A stretch of 64,000 bases of DNA from Maea johnstoni (Eukaryota; Annelida; Polychaeta; Spionida; Magelonidae): NCBI GenBank assembly GCA_963942565.1, contig OZ012684.1, positions 95,935,055 to 95,999,054 on the forward strand. The letters run 5' to 3'. Positions within the stretch are counted from its first letter, which is position 1, and every line of letters starts with the position of its first letter. Below are positions 36,257-49,690 of the stretch, piece after piece. A model generated the notes under the pieces. That model did not search any database, was not told where the DNA came from, and was given only the letters and a program-made list of their open reading frames with translations. The position numbers were made by a program, and so were the translations under genes.

Positions 36257-37357
36257 ATTTGCTTACGACTTTTTAGAGACCAAATGCATCTCAAACAGGA
36301 AGTGTCCCAACATCATGCCTTACTCTCTTTATTTCCTGTTTCTCCTGCCCAGGAAATACTCTAGAATAACGCCAAGGCTCAGGGATCTGTCCACACGTCA
36401 GCCTATACACTCTTGGCAGTCATGTTCTCGTCCTTTGGCTTAGCACCACATTTCAGTGCTGCCATCTATTCGCAGCTAGCAGAAGTGCTACCACCTCGTA
36501 TCTCGCTGCCAAACTCTGGACTGTCCATGGTCTTATGGGGTTAAGTTGTGAATATCCAGTCGTTTAAAATGTTTCAAAGCCTACACCCTCATCCTCATAA
36601 TAGAACCAACTGTGACTGTCTAGGCCATCGGTGAGCAGAGCATTTAAGGTACCACTTACGGTATCTCCCAACCTCACATAGGCTTGCACACAGAAAAGAA
36701 AGATTTTGGCTTTTAATTTTCTTGATATTGAATTTCGCCAAATCGAGGGCGCTTTAAAGTAGCACTTTGGGCATCAAGTCTTATCGGATTTGCTTCAAAC
36801 GTTGGATCTAAATAGCTAATAGTATTACAAATATAAATAGTTAGATTATGCAATCTAGAAGTTTAGAAATATGCCTTTTTCTCATTTTCAATGAAAAATC
36901 GGAAAGAAATGGTCATGCAATTTGAACACAGCAAAAAGTAGAGAAAGTGCGATAGTTTTCCCTCTGTTTAGATATTTTCTCCAGATCAAAGGAATTTGAT
37001 GGTTGGCAAGTGTGGATAGCATCTCTGTTTGATAACACTATGCATGTTTTTAATGTGTTTACCCCAAATATTTACAACCTGCAAGGAGCTTACATTTATG
37101 ATTCTCAATGTTTTCTCAATTAAAAGACCTTTCAGGCAATATATACTTTATATTGGCCAAGAAGTCAAATTAAAGCAGGGTAGAGGAAAAACCAGGCCCA
37201 AAAAATGATCCCCGTAAGCTACGTTAAAAGTATTATAAAAATAATAAAATAATAAAAGAAAACAAAATAAAATGATATAAAGCAACGAAAAATCAAAGTG
37301 GGAAGCATGGCCATGTATGTTATAAGATAAACATTAAAAAAAAAGTAAAAGAGAGCA

Positions 37358-37475
37358 GCCTACAACACACAGTATTCCCAGGCGGTCACCCATCCAAGTA
37401 CTAACTGCGCTCGATGTTGCTTAACTTCGGTGATCGGACGAGAACCGGTGCATTCAACATGATATGGTCGTAGGC
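37358..37475 (-). rRNA. 5S ribosomal RNA, copy 32
   Basis: Consensus sequence in a D monomer of the right-side type (ggaccgtcc); position 16 is normal. Confidence 0.98.
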
Positions 37476-38577
37476 ATTTGCTTACGACTTTTTAGAGACC
37501 AAATGCATCTCAAACAGGAAGTGTCCCAACATCATGCCTTACTCTCTTTATTTCCTGTTTCTCCTGCCCAGGAAATACTCTAGAATAACGCCAAGGCTCA
37601 GGGATCTGTCCACACGTCAGCCTATACACGCTTGGCAGTCATGTTCTCGTCCTTTGGCTTAGCACCACATTTCAGTGCTGCCATCTATTCGCAGCTAGCA
37701 GAAGTGCTACCACCTCGTATCTCGCTGCCAAACTCTGGACCGTCCATGGTCTTATGGGGTTAAGTTGTGAATATCTAGTCGTTTAAAATGTTTCAAAGCC
37801 TACACCCTCATCCTCATAATAGAACCAACTGTGACTGTCTAGGCCATCGGTGAGCAGAGCATTTAAGGTACCACTTACGGTATCTCCAAACCTCACATAG
37901 GCTTGCACACAGAAAAGAAAAATTTTGGCTTTTAATCTTCTCGATATTGAATTTCACCAAATCGCGGGCGCTTTAAAGTAGCACTTTGGGCATCAAGTCT
38001 TATCGGATTTGCTTGAAACGTTGGATCTAAATAGCTAATAGTATTACAAATATAAATAGTTAGATTATGCAATCTAGAAGTTTAGAAATATGCATTTTTC
38101 TCATTTTCAATGAAAAATCGGAAAGAAATGGTCATGCAATTTGAACACAGCAAAAAGTAGAGAAAGTGCGATAGTTTTCCCTCTGTTTTGATATTTTCTC
38201 CAGATCAATGGAATTTGATGGTCGGCAAGTGTGGATAGCATCTCTGTTTGATAACACTATGCATGTTTTTAATGTGTTTACCCCAAATATTTACAACCTG
38301 CAAGGAGCTAACATTTATGATTCTCAATGTTTTCTCAATTAAAAGACCTTTCAGGCAATATATACTTTATATAGGCCAAGAAGTCAAATTAAAGCAGGGT
38401 AGAGGAAAAACCAGGCCCAAAAAATGATCCCCGTAAGCTACGTTAAAAGTATTATAAAAATAATAAAATAATAAAAGAAAACAAAATAAAATGATATAAA
38501 GCAACGAAAAATCAAAGTGGGAAGCATGGCCATGTATGTTATAAGATAAACATTTAAAAAAAAAGTAAAAGAGAGCA

Positions 38578-38695
38578 GCCTACAACACACAGTATTCCCA
38601 GGCGGTCACCCATCCAAGTACTAACTGCGCTCGATGTTGCTTAACTTCGGTGATCGGACGAGAACCGGTGCATTCAACATGATATGGTCGTAGGC
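38578..38695 (-). rRNA. 5S ribosomal RNA, copy 33
   Basis: Consensus sequence in an E monomer whose front carries the B marker ctcgcatagg and whose back is D-like. Confidence 0.98.
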
Positions 38696-39801
38696 ATTTG
38701 CTTACGACTTTTTAGAGACCAAATGCATCTCAAACAGGAAGTGTCCCAACATCATGCCTTACTCTCTTTATTTCCTGTTTCTCCTGCCCAGGAAATACTC
38801 TAGAATAACGCCAAGGCTCAGGGATCTGTCCACACGTCAGCCTATACACTCTTGGCAGTCATGTTCTCGTCCTTTGGCTTAATTAGCACCACATTTCAGT
38901 GCTGCCATCTATTCGCAGCTAGCAGAAGTGCTACCACCTCGTATCTCACTGCCAAACTCTGGACTGTCCATGGTCTTATGGGGTTAAGTTGTGAATATCC
39001 AGTCGTTTAAAATGTTTCAAAGCCTACACCCTCATCCTCATAATAGAACCAACTGTGACTGTCTAGGCCATCGGTGAGCAGAGCATTTAAGGTACCACTT
39101 ACGGTATCTCCAAACCTCGCATAGGCTTGCACACAGAAAAGAAAAATTTTGGCTTTTAATCTTCTCGATATTGAATTTCACCAAATCGCGGGCGCTTTAA
39201 AGTAGCACTTTGGGCATCAAGTCTTATCGGATTTGCTTGAAACGTTGGATCTAAATAGCTAATAGTATTACAAATATAAATAGTTAGATTATGCAATCTA
39301 GCAGTTTAGAAATATGCATTTTTCTCATTTTCAATGAAAAATCGGAAAGAAATGGTCATGCAATTTGAACACAGCAAAAAGTAGAGAAAGTGCGATAGTT
39401 TTCCCTCTGTTTTGATATTTTCTCCAGATCAATGGAATTTGATGGTCGGCAAGTGTGGATAGCATCTCTGTTTGATAACACTATGCATGTTTTTAATGTG
39501 TTTACCCCAAATATTTACAACCTGCAAGGAGCTAACATTTATGATTCTCAATGTTTTCTCAATTAAAAGACCTTTCAGGCAATATATACTTTATATAGGC
39601 CAAGAAGTCAAATTAAAGCAGGGTAGAGGAAAAACCAGGCCCAAAAAATGATCCCCGTAAGCTACGTTAAAAGTATTATAAAAATAATAAAATAATAAAA
39701 GAAAACAAAATAAAATGATATAAAGCAACGAAAAATCAAAGTGGGAAGCATGGCCATGTATGTTATAAGATAAACATTTAAAAAAAAAGTAAAAGAGAGC
39801 A

Positions 39802-39919
39802 GCCTACAACACACAGTATTCCCAGGCGGTCACCCATCCAAGTACTAACTGCGCTCGATGTTGCTTAACTTCGGTGATCGGACGAGAACCGGTGCATTCA
39901 ACATGATATGGTCGTAGGC
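39802..39919 (-). rRNA. 5S ribosomal RNA, copy 34
   Basis: Consensus sequence in a B monomer. Confidence 0.98.
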
Positions 39920-41025
39920 ATTTGCTTACGACTTTTTAGAGACCAAATGCATCTCAAACAGGAAGTGTCCCAACATCATGCCTTACTCTCTTTATTTCCT
40001 GTTTCTCCTGCCCAGGAAATACTCTAGAATAACGCCAAGGCTCAGGGATCTGTCCACACGTCAGCCTATACACTCTTGGCAGTCATGTTCTCGTCCTTTG
40101 GCTTAATTAGCACCACATTTCAGTGCTGCCATCTATTCGCAGCTAGCAGAAGTGCTACCACCTCGTATCTCACTGCCAAACTCTGGACTGTCCATGGTCT
40201 TATGGGGTTAAGTTGTGAATATCCAGTCGTTTAAAATGTTTCAAAGCCTACACCCTCATCCTCATAATAGAACCAACTGTGACTGTCTAGGCCATCGGTG
40301 AGCAGAGCATTTAAGGTACCACTTACGGTATCTCCAAACCTCGCATAGGCTTGCACACAGAAAAGAAAGATTTTGGCTTTTAATTTTCTCGATATTGAAT
40401 TTCACCAAATCGAGGGCGCTTTAAAGTAGCACTTTGGGCATCAAGTCTTATCGGATTTGCTTGAAACGTTGGATCTAAATAGCTAATAGTATTACAAATA
40501 TAAATAGTTAGATTATGCAATCTAGAAGTTTAGAAATATGCCTTTTTCTCATTTTCAATGAAAAATCGGAAAGAAATGGTCATGCAATTTGAACACAGCA
40601 AAAAGTAGAGAAAGTGCGATAGTTTTCCCTCTGTTTTGATATTTTCTCCAGATCAATGGAATTTGATGGTCGGCAAGTGTGGATAGCATCTCTGTTTGAT
40701 AACACTATGCATGTTTTTAATGTGTTAACCCCAAATATTTACAACCTGCAAGGAGCTTACATTTATGATTCTCATGTTTTCTCAATTAAAAGACCTTTCA
40801 GGCAATATATACTTTATATAGGCCAAGAAGTCAAATAAAAGCAGGGTAGAGGAAAAACCAGGCCCAAAAAATGATCCCCGTAAGCTACGTTAAAAGTATT
40901 ATAAAAATAATAAATTAATAAAAGAAAACAAAATAAAATGATATAAAGCAACGAAAAATCAAAGTGGGAAGCATGGCCATGTATGTTATAAGATAAACAT
41001 TTAAAAAAAAATTAAAAAGAGAGCA

Positions 41026-41143
41026 GCCTACAACACACAGTATTCCCAGGCGGTCACCCATCCAAGTACTAACTGCGCTCGATGTTGCTTAACTTCGGTG
41101 ATCGGACGAGAACCGGTGCATTCAACATGATATGGTCGTAGGC
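41026..41143 (-). rRNA. 5S ribosomal RNA, copy 35
   Basis: Consensus sequence in a C monomer. Confidence 0.98.
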
Positions 41144-42245
41144 ATTTGCTTACGACTTTTTAGAGACCAAATGCATCTCAAACAGGAAGTGTCCCAACAT
41201 CATGCCTTACTCTCTTTATTTCCTGTTTCTCCTGCCCAGGAAATACTCTAGAATAACGCCAAGGCTCAGGGATCTGTCCACACGTCAGCCTATACACTCT
41301 TGGCAGTCATGTTCTCGTCCTTTGGCTTAGCACCACATTTCAGTGCTGCCATCTATTCGCAGCTAGCAGAAGTGCTACCACCTCGTATCTCGCTGCCAAA
41401 CTCTGGACTGTCCATGGTCTTATGGGGTTAAGTTGTGAATATCCAGTCGTTTAAAATGTTTCAAAGCCTACACCCTCATCCTCATAATAGAACCAACTGT
41501 GACTGTCTAGGCCATCGGTGAGCAGAGCATTTAAGGTACCACTTACGGTATCTCCAAACCTCACATAGGCTTGCACACAGAAAAGAAAGATTTTGGCTTT
41601 TAATTTTCTTGATATTGAATTTCGCCAAATCGAGGGCGCTTTAAAGTAGCACTTTGGGCATCAAGTCTTATCGGATTTGCTTCAAACGTTGGATCTAAAT
41701 AGCTAATAGTATTACAAATATAAATAGTTAGATTATGCAATCTAGAAGTTTAGAAATATGCCTTTTTCTCATTTTCAATGAAAAATCGGAAAGAAATGGT
41801 CATGCAATTTGAACACAGCAAAAAGTAGAGAAAGTGCGATAGTTTTCCCTCTGTTTAGATATTTTCTCCAGATCAAAGGAATTTGATGGTTGGCAAGTGT
41901 GGATAGCATCTCTGTTTGATAACACTATGCATGTTTTTAATGTGTTTACCCCAAATATTTACAACCTGCAAGGAGCTTACATTTATGATTCTCAATGTTT
42001 TCTCAATTAAAAGACCTTTCAGGCAATATATACTTTATATTGGCCAAGAAGTCAAATTAAAGCAGGGTAGAGGAAAAACCAGGCCCAAAAAATGATCCCC
42101 GTAAGCTACGTTAAAAGTATTATAAAAATAATAAAATAATAAAAGAAAACAAAATAAAATGATATAAAGCAACGAAAAATCAAAGTGGGAAGCATGGCCA
42201 TGTATGTTATAAGATAAACATTAAAAAAAAAAGTAAAAGAGAGCA

Positions 42246-42363
42246 GCCTACAACACACAGTATTCCCAGGCGGTCACCCATCCAAGTACTAACTGCGCTC
42301 GATGTTGCTTAACTTCGGTGATCGGACGAGAACCGGTGCATTCAACATGATATGGTCGTAGGC
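42246..42363 (-). rRNA. 5S ribosomal RNA, copy 36
   Basis: Consensus sequence in a D monomer; followed by B with no E, so the tetramer order ends here. Confidence 0.98.
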
Positions 42364-43465
42364 ATTTGCTTACGACTTTTTAGAGACCAAATGCATCTCA
42401 AACAGGAAGTGTCCCAACATCATGCCTTACTCTCTTTATTTCCTGTTTCTCCTGCCCAGGAAATACTCTAGAATAACGCCAAGGCTCAGGGATCTGTCCA
42501 CACGTCAGCCTATACACGCTTGGCAGTCATGTTCTCGTCCTTTGGCTTAGCACCACATTTCAGTGCTGCCATCTATTCGCAGCTAGCAGAAGTGCTACCA
42601 CCTCGTATCTCGCTGCCAAACTCTGGACCGTCCATGGTCTTATGGGGTTAAGTTGTGAATATCTAGTCGTTTAAAATGTTTCAAAGCCTACACCCTCATC
42701 CTCATAATAGAACCAACTGTGACTGTCTAGGCCATCGGTGAGCAGAGCATTTAAGGTACCACTTACGGTATCTCCAAACCTCACATAGGCTTGCACACAG
42801 AAAAGAAAAATTTTGGCTTTTAATCTTCTCGATATTGAATTTCACCAAATCGCGGGCGCTTTAAAGTAGCACTTTGGGCATCAAGTCTTATCGGATTTGC
42901 TTGAAACGTTGGATCTAAATAGCTAATAGTATTACAAATATAAATAGTTAGATTATGCAATCTAGAAGTTTAGAAATATGCATTTTTCTCATTTTCAATG
43001 AAAAATCGGAAAGAAATGGTCATGCAATTTGAACACAGCAAAAAGTAGAGAAAGTGCGATAGTTTTCCCTCTGTTTTGATATTTTCTCCAGATCAATGGA
43101 ATTTGATGGTCGGCAAGTGTGGATAGCATCTCTGTTTGATAACACTATGCATGTTTTTAATGTGTTTACCCCAAATATTTACAACCTGCAAGGAGCTAAC
43201 ATTTATGATTCTCAATGTTTTCTCAATTAAAAGACCTTTCAGGCAATATATACTTTATATAGGCCAAGAAGTCAAATTAAAGCAGGGTAGAGGAAAAACC
43301 AGGCCCAAAAAATGATCCCCGTAAGCTACGTTAAAAGTATTATAAAAATAATAAAATAATAAAAGAAAACAAAATAAAATGATATAAAGCAACGAAAAAT
43401 CAAAGTGGGAAGCATGGCCATGTATGTTATAAGATAAACATTTTTAAAAAAAGTAAAAGAGAGCA

Positions 43466-43583
43466 GCCTACAACACACAGTATTCCCAGGCGGTCACCCA
43501 TTCAAGTACTAACTGCGCTCGATGTTGCTTAACTTCGGTGATCGGACGAGAACCGGTGCATTCAACATGATATGGTCGTAGGC
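43466..43583 (-). rRNA. 5S ribosomal RNA, copy 37, +82 variant
   Basis: In a B monomer. Plus-strand t at 43502 (c in the consensus) makes RNA position 82 an A instead of G. The base is inside box C, the main TFIIIA contact region in known 5S genes, so this copy may bind the factor less well. Private to this copy. Confidence 0.96.
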
Positions 43584-44688
43584 ATTTGCTTACGACTTTT
43601 TAGAGACCAAATGCATCTCAAACAGGAAGTGTCCCAACATCATGCCTTACTCTCTTTATTTCCTGTTTCTCCTGCCCAGGAAATACTCTAGAATAACGCC
43701 AAGGCTCAGGGATCTGTCCACACGTCAGCCTATACACTCTTGGCAGTCATGTTCTCGTCCTTTGGCTTAATTAGCACCACATTTCAGTGCTGCCATCTAT
43801 TCGCAGCTAGCAGAAGTGCTACCACCTCGTATCTCACTGCCAAACTCTGGACTGTCCATGGTCTTATGGGGTTAAGTTGTGAATATCCAGTCGTTTAAAA
43901 TGTTTCAAAGCCTACACCTTCATCCTCATAATAGAACCAACTGTGACTGTCTAGGCCATCGGTGAGCAGAGCATTTAAGGTACCACTTACGGTATCTCCA
44001 AACCTCGCATAGGCTTGCACACAGAAAAGAAAGATTTTGGCTTTTAATTTTCTCGATATTGAATTTCACCAAATCGAGGGCGCTTTAAAGTAGCACTTTG
44101 GGCATCAAGTCTTATCGGATTTGCTTGAAACGTTGGATCTAAATAGCTAATAGTATTACAAATATAAATAGTTAGATTATGCAATCTAGAAGTTTAGAAA
44201 TATGCCTTTTTCTCATTTTCAATGAAAAATCGGAAAGAAATGGTCATGCAATTTGAACACAGCAAAAAGTAGAGAAAGTGCGATAGTTTTCCCTCTGTTT
44301 TGATATTTTCTCCAGATCAATGGAATTTGATGGTCGGCAAGTGTGGATAGCATCTCTGTTTGATAACACTATGCATGTTTTTAATGTGTTAACCCCAAAT
44401 ATTTACAACCTGCAAGGAGCTTACATTTATGATTCTCATGTTTTCTCAATTAAAAGACCTTTCAGGCAATATATACTTTATATAGGCCAAGAAGTCAAAT
44501 AAAAGCAGGGTAGAGGAAAAACCAGGCCCAAAAAATGATCCCCGTAAGCTACGTTAAAAGTATTATAAAAATAATAAATTAATAAAATAAAACAAAATAA
44601 AATGATATAAAGCAACGAAAAATCAAAGTGGGAAGCATGGCCATGTATGTTATAAGATAAACATTAAAAAAAAATTAAAAAGAGAGCA

Positions 44689-44806
44689 GCCTACAACACA
44701 CAGTATTCCCAGGCGGTCACCCATCCAAGTACTAACTGCGCTCGATGTTGCTTAACTTCGGTGATCGGACGAGAACCGGTGCATTCAACATGATATGGTC
44801 GTAGGC
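44689..44806 (-). rRNA. 5S ribosomal RNA, copy 38
   Basis: Consensus sequence. The A-rich lead is C-type (it follows a B monomer) but the body is D-type, another chimera. Confidence 0.98.
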
Positions 44807-45908
44807 ATTTGCTTACGACTTTTTAGAGACCAAATGCATCTCAAACAGGAAGTGTCCCAACATCATGCCTTACTCTCTTTATTTCCTGTTTCTCCTGCCC
44901 AGGAAATACTCTAGAATAACGCCAAGGCTCAGGGATCTGTCCACACGTCAGCCTATACACGCTTGGCAGTCATGTTCTCGTCCTTTGGCTTAGCACCACA
45001 TTTCAGTGCTGCCATCTATTCGCAGCTAGCAGAAGTGCTACCACCTCGTATCTCGCTGCCAAACTCTGGACCGTCCATGGTCTTATGGGGTTAAGTTGTG
45101 AATATCTAGTCGTTTAAAATGTTTCAAAGCCTACACCCTCATCCTCATAATAGAACCAACTGTGACTGTCTAGGCCATCGGTGAGCAGAGCATTTAAGGT
45201 ACCACTTACGGTATCTCCAAACCTCACATAGGCTTGCACACAGAAAAGAAAAATTTTGGCTTTTAATCTTCTCGATATTGAATTTCACCAAATCGCGGGC
45301 GCTTTAAAGTAGCACTTTGGGCATCAAGTCTTATCGGATTTGCTTGAAACGTTGGATCTAAATAGCTAATAGTATTACAAATATAAATAGTTAGATTATG
45401 CAATCTAGAAGTTTAGAAATATGCATTTTTCTCATTTTCAATGAAAAATCGGAAAGAAATGGTCATGCAATTTGAACACAGCAAAAAGTAGAGAAAGTGC
45501 GATAGTTTTTCCTCTGTTTTGATATTTTCTCCATATCAATGGAATTTGATGGTCGGCAAGTGTGGATAGCATCTCTGTTTGATAACACTATGCATGTTTT
45601 TAATGTGTTTACCCCAAATATTTACAACCTGCAAGGAGCTAACATTTATGATTCTCAATGTTTTCTCAATTAAAAGACCTTTCAGGCAATATATACTTTA
45701 TATAGGCCAAGAAGTCAAATTAAAGCAGGGTAGAGGAAAAACCAGGCCCAAAAAATGATCCCCGTAAGCTACGTTAAAAGTATTATAAAAATAATAAAAT
45801 AATAAAAGAAAACAAAATAAAATGATATAAAGCAACGAAAAATCAAAGTGGGAAGCATGGCCATGTATGTTATAAGATAAACATTTAAAAAAAAAGTAAA
45901 AGAGAGCA

Positions 45909-46026
45909 GCCTACAACACACAGTATTCCCAGGCGGTCACCCATCCAAGTACTAACTGCGCTCGATGTTGCTTAACTTCGGTGATCGGACGAGAACCGGT
46001 GCATTCAACATGATATGGTCGTAGGC
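45909..46026 (-). rRNA. 5S ribosomal RNA, copy 39
   Basis: Consensus sequence in a B monomer. Confidence 0.98.
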
Positions 46027-47129
46027 ATTTGCTTACGACTTTTTAGAGACCAAATGCATCTCAAACAGGAAGTGTCCCAACATCATGCCTTACTCTCTTT
46101 ATTTCCTGTTTCTCCTGCCCAGGAAATACTCTAGAATAACGCCAAGGCTCAGGGATCTGTCCACACGTCAGCCTATACACTCTTGGCAGTCATGTTCTCG
46201 TCCTTTGGCTTAATTAGCACCACATTTCAGTGCTGCCATCTATTCGCAGCTAGCAGAAGTGCTACCACCTCGTATCTCACTGCCAAACTCTGGACTGTCC
46301 ATGGTCTTATGGGGTTAAGTTGTGAATATCCAGTCGTTTAAAATGTTTCAAAGCCTACACCCTCATCCTCATAATAGAACCAACTGTGACTGTCTAGGCC
46401 ATCGGTGAGCAGAGCATTTAAGGTACCACTTACGGTATCTCCAAACCTCGCATAGGCTTGCACACAGAAAAGAAAGATTTTGGCTTTTAATTTTCTCGAT
46501 ATTGAATTTCACCAAATCGAGGGCGCTTTAAAGTAGCACTTTGGGCATCAAGTCTTATCGGATTTGCTTGAAACGTTGGATCTAAATAGCTAATAGTATT
46601 ACAAATATAAATAGTTAGATTATGCAATCTAGAAGTTTAGAAATATGCCTTTTTCTCATTTTCAATGAAAAATCGGAAAGAAATGGTCATGCAATTTGAA
46701 CACAGCAAAAAGTAGAGAAAGTGCGATAGTTTTCCCTCTGTTTTGATATTTTCTCCAGATCAATGGAATTTGATGGTCGGCAAGTGTGGATAGCATCTCT
46801 GTTTGATAACACTATGCATGTTTTTAATGTGTTAACCCCAAATATTTACAACCTGCAAGGAGCTTACATTTATGATTCTCATGTTTTCTCAATTAAAAGA
46901 CCTTTCAGGCAATATATACTTTATATAGGCCAAGAAGTCAAATAAAAGCAGGGTAGAGGAAAAACCAGGCCCAAAAAATGATCCCCGTAAGCTACGTTAA
47001 AAGTATTATAAAAATAATAAATTAATAAAAGAAAACAAAATAAAATGATATAAAGCAACGAAAAATCAAAGTGGGAAGCATGGCCATGTATGTTATAAGA
47101 TAAACAAAAAAAAAATTAAAAAGAGAGCA

Positions 47130-47247
47130 GCCTACAACACACAGTATTCCCAGGCGGTCACCCATCCAAGTACTAACTGCGCTCGATGTTGCTTAACTTC
47201 GGTGATCGGACGAGAACCGGTGCATTCAACATGATATGGTCGTAGGC
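47130..47247 (-). rRNA. 5S ribosomal RNA, copy 40
   Basis: Consensus sequence in a C monomer. The immediate upstream flank is changed (plus strand tttaattacg for tttgcttacg), within 10 bp of the start site. Confidence 0.98.
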
Positions 47248-48348
47248 ATTTAATTACGACTTTTTAGAGACCAAATGCATCTCAAACAGGAAGTGTCCCA
47301 ACATCATGCCTTACTCTCTTTATTTCCTGTTTCTCCTGCCCAGGAAATACTCTAGAATAACGCCAAGGCTCAGGGATCTGTCCACACGTCAGCCTATACA
47401 CTCTTGGCAGTCATGTTCTCGTCCTTTGGCTTAGCACCACATTTCAGTGCTGCCATCTATTTGCAGCTAGCAGAAGTGCTACCACCTCGTATCTCGCTGC
47501 CAAACTCTGGACTGTCCATGGTCTTATGGGGTTAAGTTGTGAATATCCAGTCGTTTAAAATGTTTCAAAGCCTACACCCTCATCCTCATAATAGAACCAA
47601 CTGTGACTGTCTAGGCCATCGGTGAGCAGAGCATTTAAGGTACCACTTACGGTATCTCCAAACCTCACATAGGCTTGCACACAGAAAAGAAAGATTTTGG
47701 CTTTTAATTTTCTTGATATTGAATTTCGCCAAATCGAGGGCGCTTTAAAGTAGCACTTTGGGCATCAAGTCTTATCGGATTTGCTTCAAACGTTGGATCT
47801 AAATAGCTAATAGTATTACAAATATAAATAGTTAGATTATGCAATCTAGAAGTTTAGAAATATGCCTTTTTCTCATTTTCAATGAAAAATCGGAAAGAAA
47901 TGGTCATGCAATTTGAACACAGCAAAAAGTAGAGAAAGTGCGATAGTTTTCCCTCTGTTTAGATATTTTTTCCAGATCAAAGGAATTTGATGGTTGGCAA
48001 GTGTGGATAGCATCTCTGTTTGATAACACTATGCATGTTTTTAATGTGTTTACCCCAAATATTTACAACCTGCAAGGAGCTTACATTTATGATTCTCAAT
48101 GTTTTCTCAATTAAAAGACCTTTCAGGCAATATATACTTTATATTGGCCAAGAAGTCAAATTAAAGCAGGGTAGAGGAAAAACCAGGCCCAAAAAATGAT
48201 CCCCGTAAGCTACGTTAAAAGTATTATAAAAATAATAAAATAATAAAAGAAAACAAAATAAAATGATATAAAGCAACGAAAAATCAAAGTGGGAAGCATG
48301 GCCATGTATGTTATAAGATAAACATTTAAAAAAAAGTAAAAGAGAGCA

Positions 48349-48466
48349 GCCTACAACACACAGTATTCCCAGGCGGTCACCCATCCAAGTACTAACTGCG
48401 CTCGATGTTGCTTAACTTCGGTGATCGGACGAGAACCGGTGCATTCAACATGATATGGTCGTAGGC
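48349..48466 (-). rRNA. 5S ribosomal RNA, copy 41
   Basis: Consensus sequence in a B monomer. An 81-codon minus-strand open frame over its 3' flank (48139-48384) overlaps the gene's last bases and is not credible as coding. Confidence 0.98.
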
Positions 48467-49572
48467 ATTTGCTTACGACTTTTTAGAGACCAAATGCATC
48501 TCAAACAGGAAGTGTCCCAACATCATGCCTTACTCTCTTTATTTCCTGTTTCTCCTGCCCAGGAAATACTCTAGAATAACGCCAAGGCTCAGGGATCTGT
48601 CCACACGTCAGCCTATACACTCTTGGCAGTCATGTTCTCGTCCTTTGGCTTAATTAGCACCACATTTCAGTGCTGCCATCTATTCGCAGCTAGCAGAAGT
48701 GCTACCACCTCGTATCTCACTGCCAAACTCTGGACTGTCCATGGTCTTATGGGGTTAAGTTGTGAATATCCAGTCGTTTAAAATGTTTCAAAGCCTACAC
48801 CCTCATCCTCATAATAGAACCAACTGTGACTGTCTAGGCCATCGGTGAGCAGAGCATTTAAGGTACCACTTACGGTATCTCCAAACCTCGCATAGGCTTG
48901 CACACAGAAAAGAAAGATTTTGGCTTTTAATTTTCTCGATATTGAATTTCACCAAATCGAGGGCGCTTTAAAGTAGCACTTTGGGCATCAAGTCTTATCG
49001 GATTTGCTTGAAACGTTGGATCTAAATAGCTAATAGTATTACAAATATAAATAGTTAGATTATGCAATCTAGAAGTTTAGAAATATGCCTTTTTCTCATT
49101 TTCAATGAAAAATCGGAAAGAAATGGTCATGCAATTTGAACACAGCAAAAAGTAGAGAAAGTGCGATAGTTTTCCCTCTGTTTTGATATTTTCTCCAGAT
49201 CAATGGAATTTGATGGTCGGCAAGTGTGGATAGCATCTCTGTTTGATAACACTATGCATGTTTTTAATGTGTTAACCCCAAATATTTACAACCTGCAAGG
49301 AGCTTACATTTATGATTCTCATGTTTTCTCAATTAAAAGACCTTTCAGGCAATATATACTTTATATAGGCCAAGAAGTCAAATAAAAGCAGGGTAGAGGA
49401 AAAACCAGGCCCAAAAAATGATCCCCGTAAGCTACGTTAAAAGTATTATAAAAATAATAAATTAATAAAATAAAACAAAATAAAATGATATAAAGCAACG
49501 AAAAATCAAAGTGGGAAGCATGGCCATGTATGTTATAAGATAAACATTAAAAAAAAAATTAAAAAGAGAGCA

Positions 49573-49690
49573 GCCTACAACACACAGTATTCCCAGGCGG
49601 TCACCCATCCAAGTACTAACTGCGCTCGATGTTGCTTAACTTCGGTGATCGGACGAGAACCGGTGCATTCAACATGATATGGTCGTAGGC
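49573..49690 (-). rRNA. 5S ribosomal RNA, copy 42
   Basis: Consensus sequence in a C monomer. Confidence 0.98.

Larger units (their letters stand above)
34735..39621. repeat. higher-order repeat, B-C-D-E tetramer copy 3
   Basis: This is the third tetramer, 4,887 bp. Its C monomer shows a new set of markers (catttcag for catttatg, and gtttagatatt for gttttgatatt) that continue to the right end. Its D monomer has accgtcc instead of actgtcg and lacks the position 16 variant in 5S. It marks a change in the homogenised sequence. Confidence 0.88.

Noticed and set aside
48139-48384. 81-codon minus-strand open frame
   Set aside because: It runs from the 3' end of 5S copy 41 through the T-rich terminator and A-rich tract. 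It is rich in F and L from low-complexity DNA, and the frame is open only because of run lengths in this one monomer.
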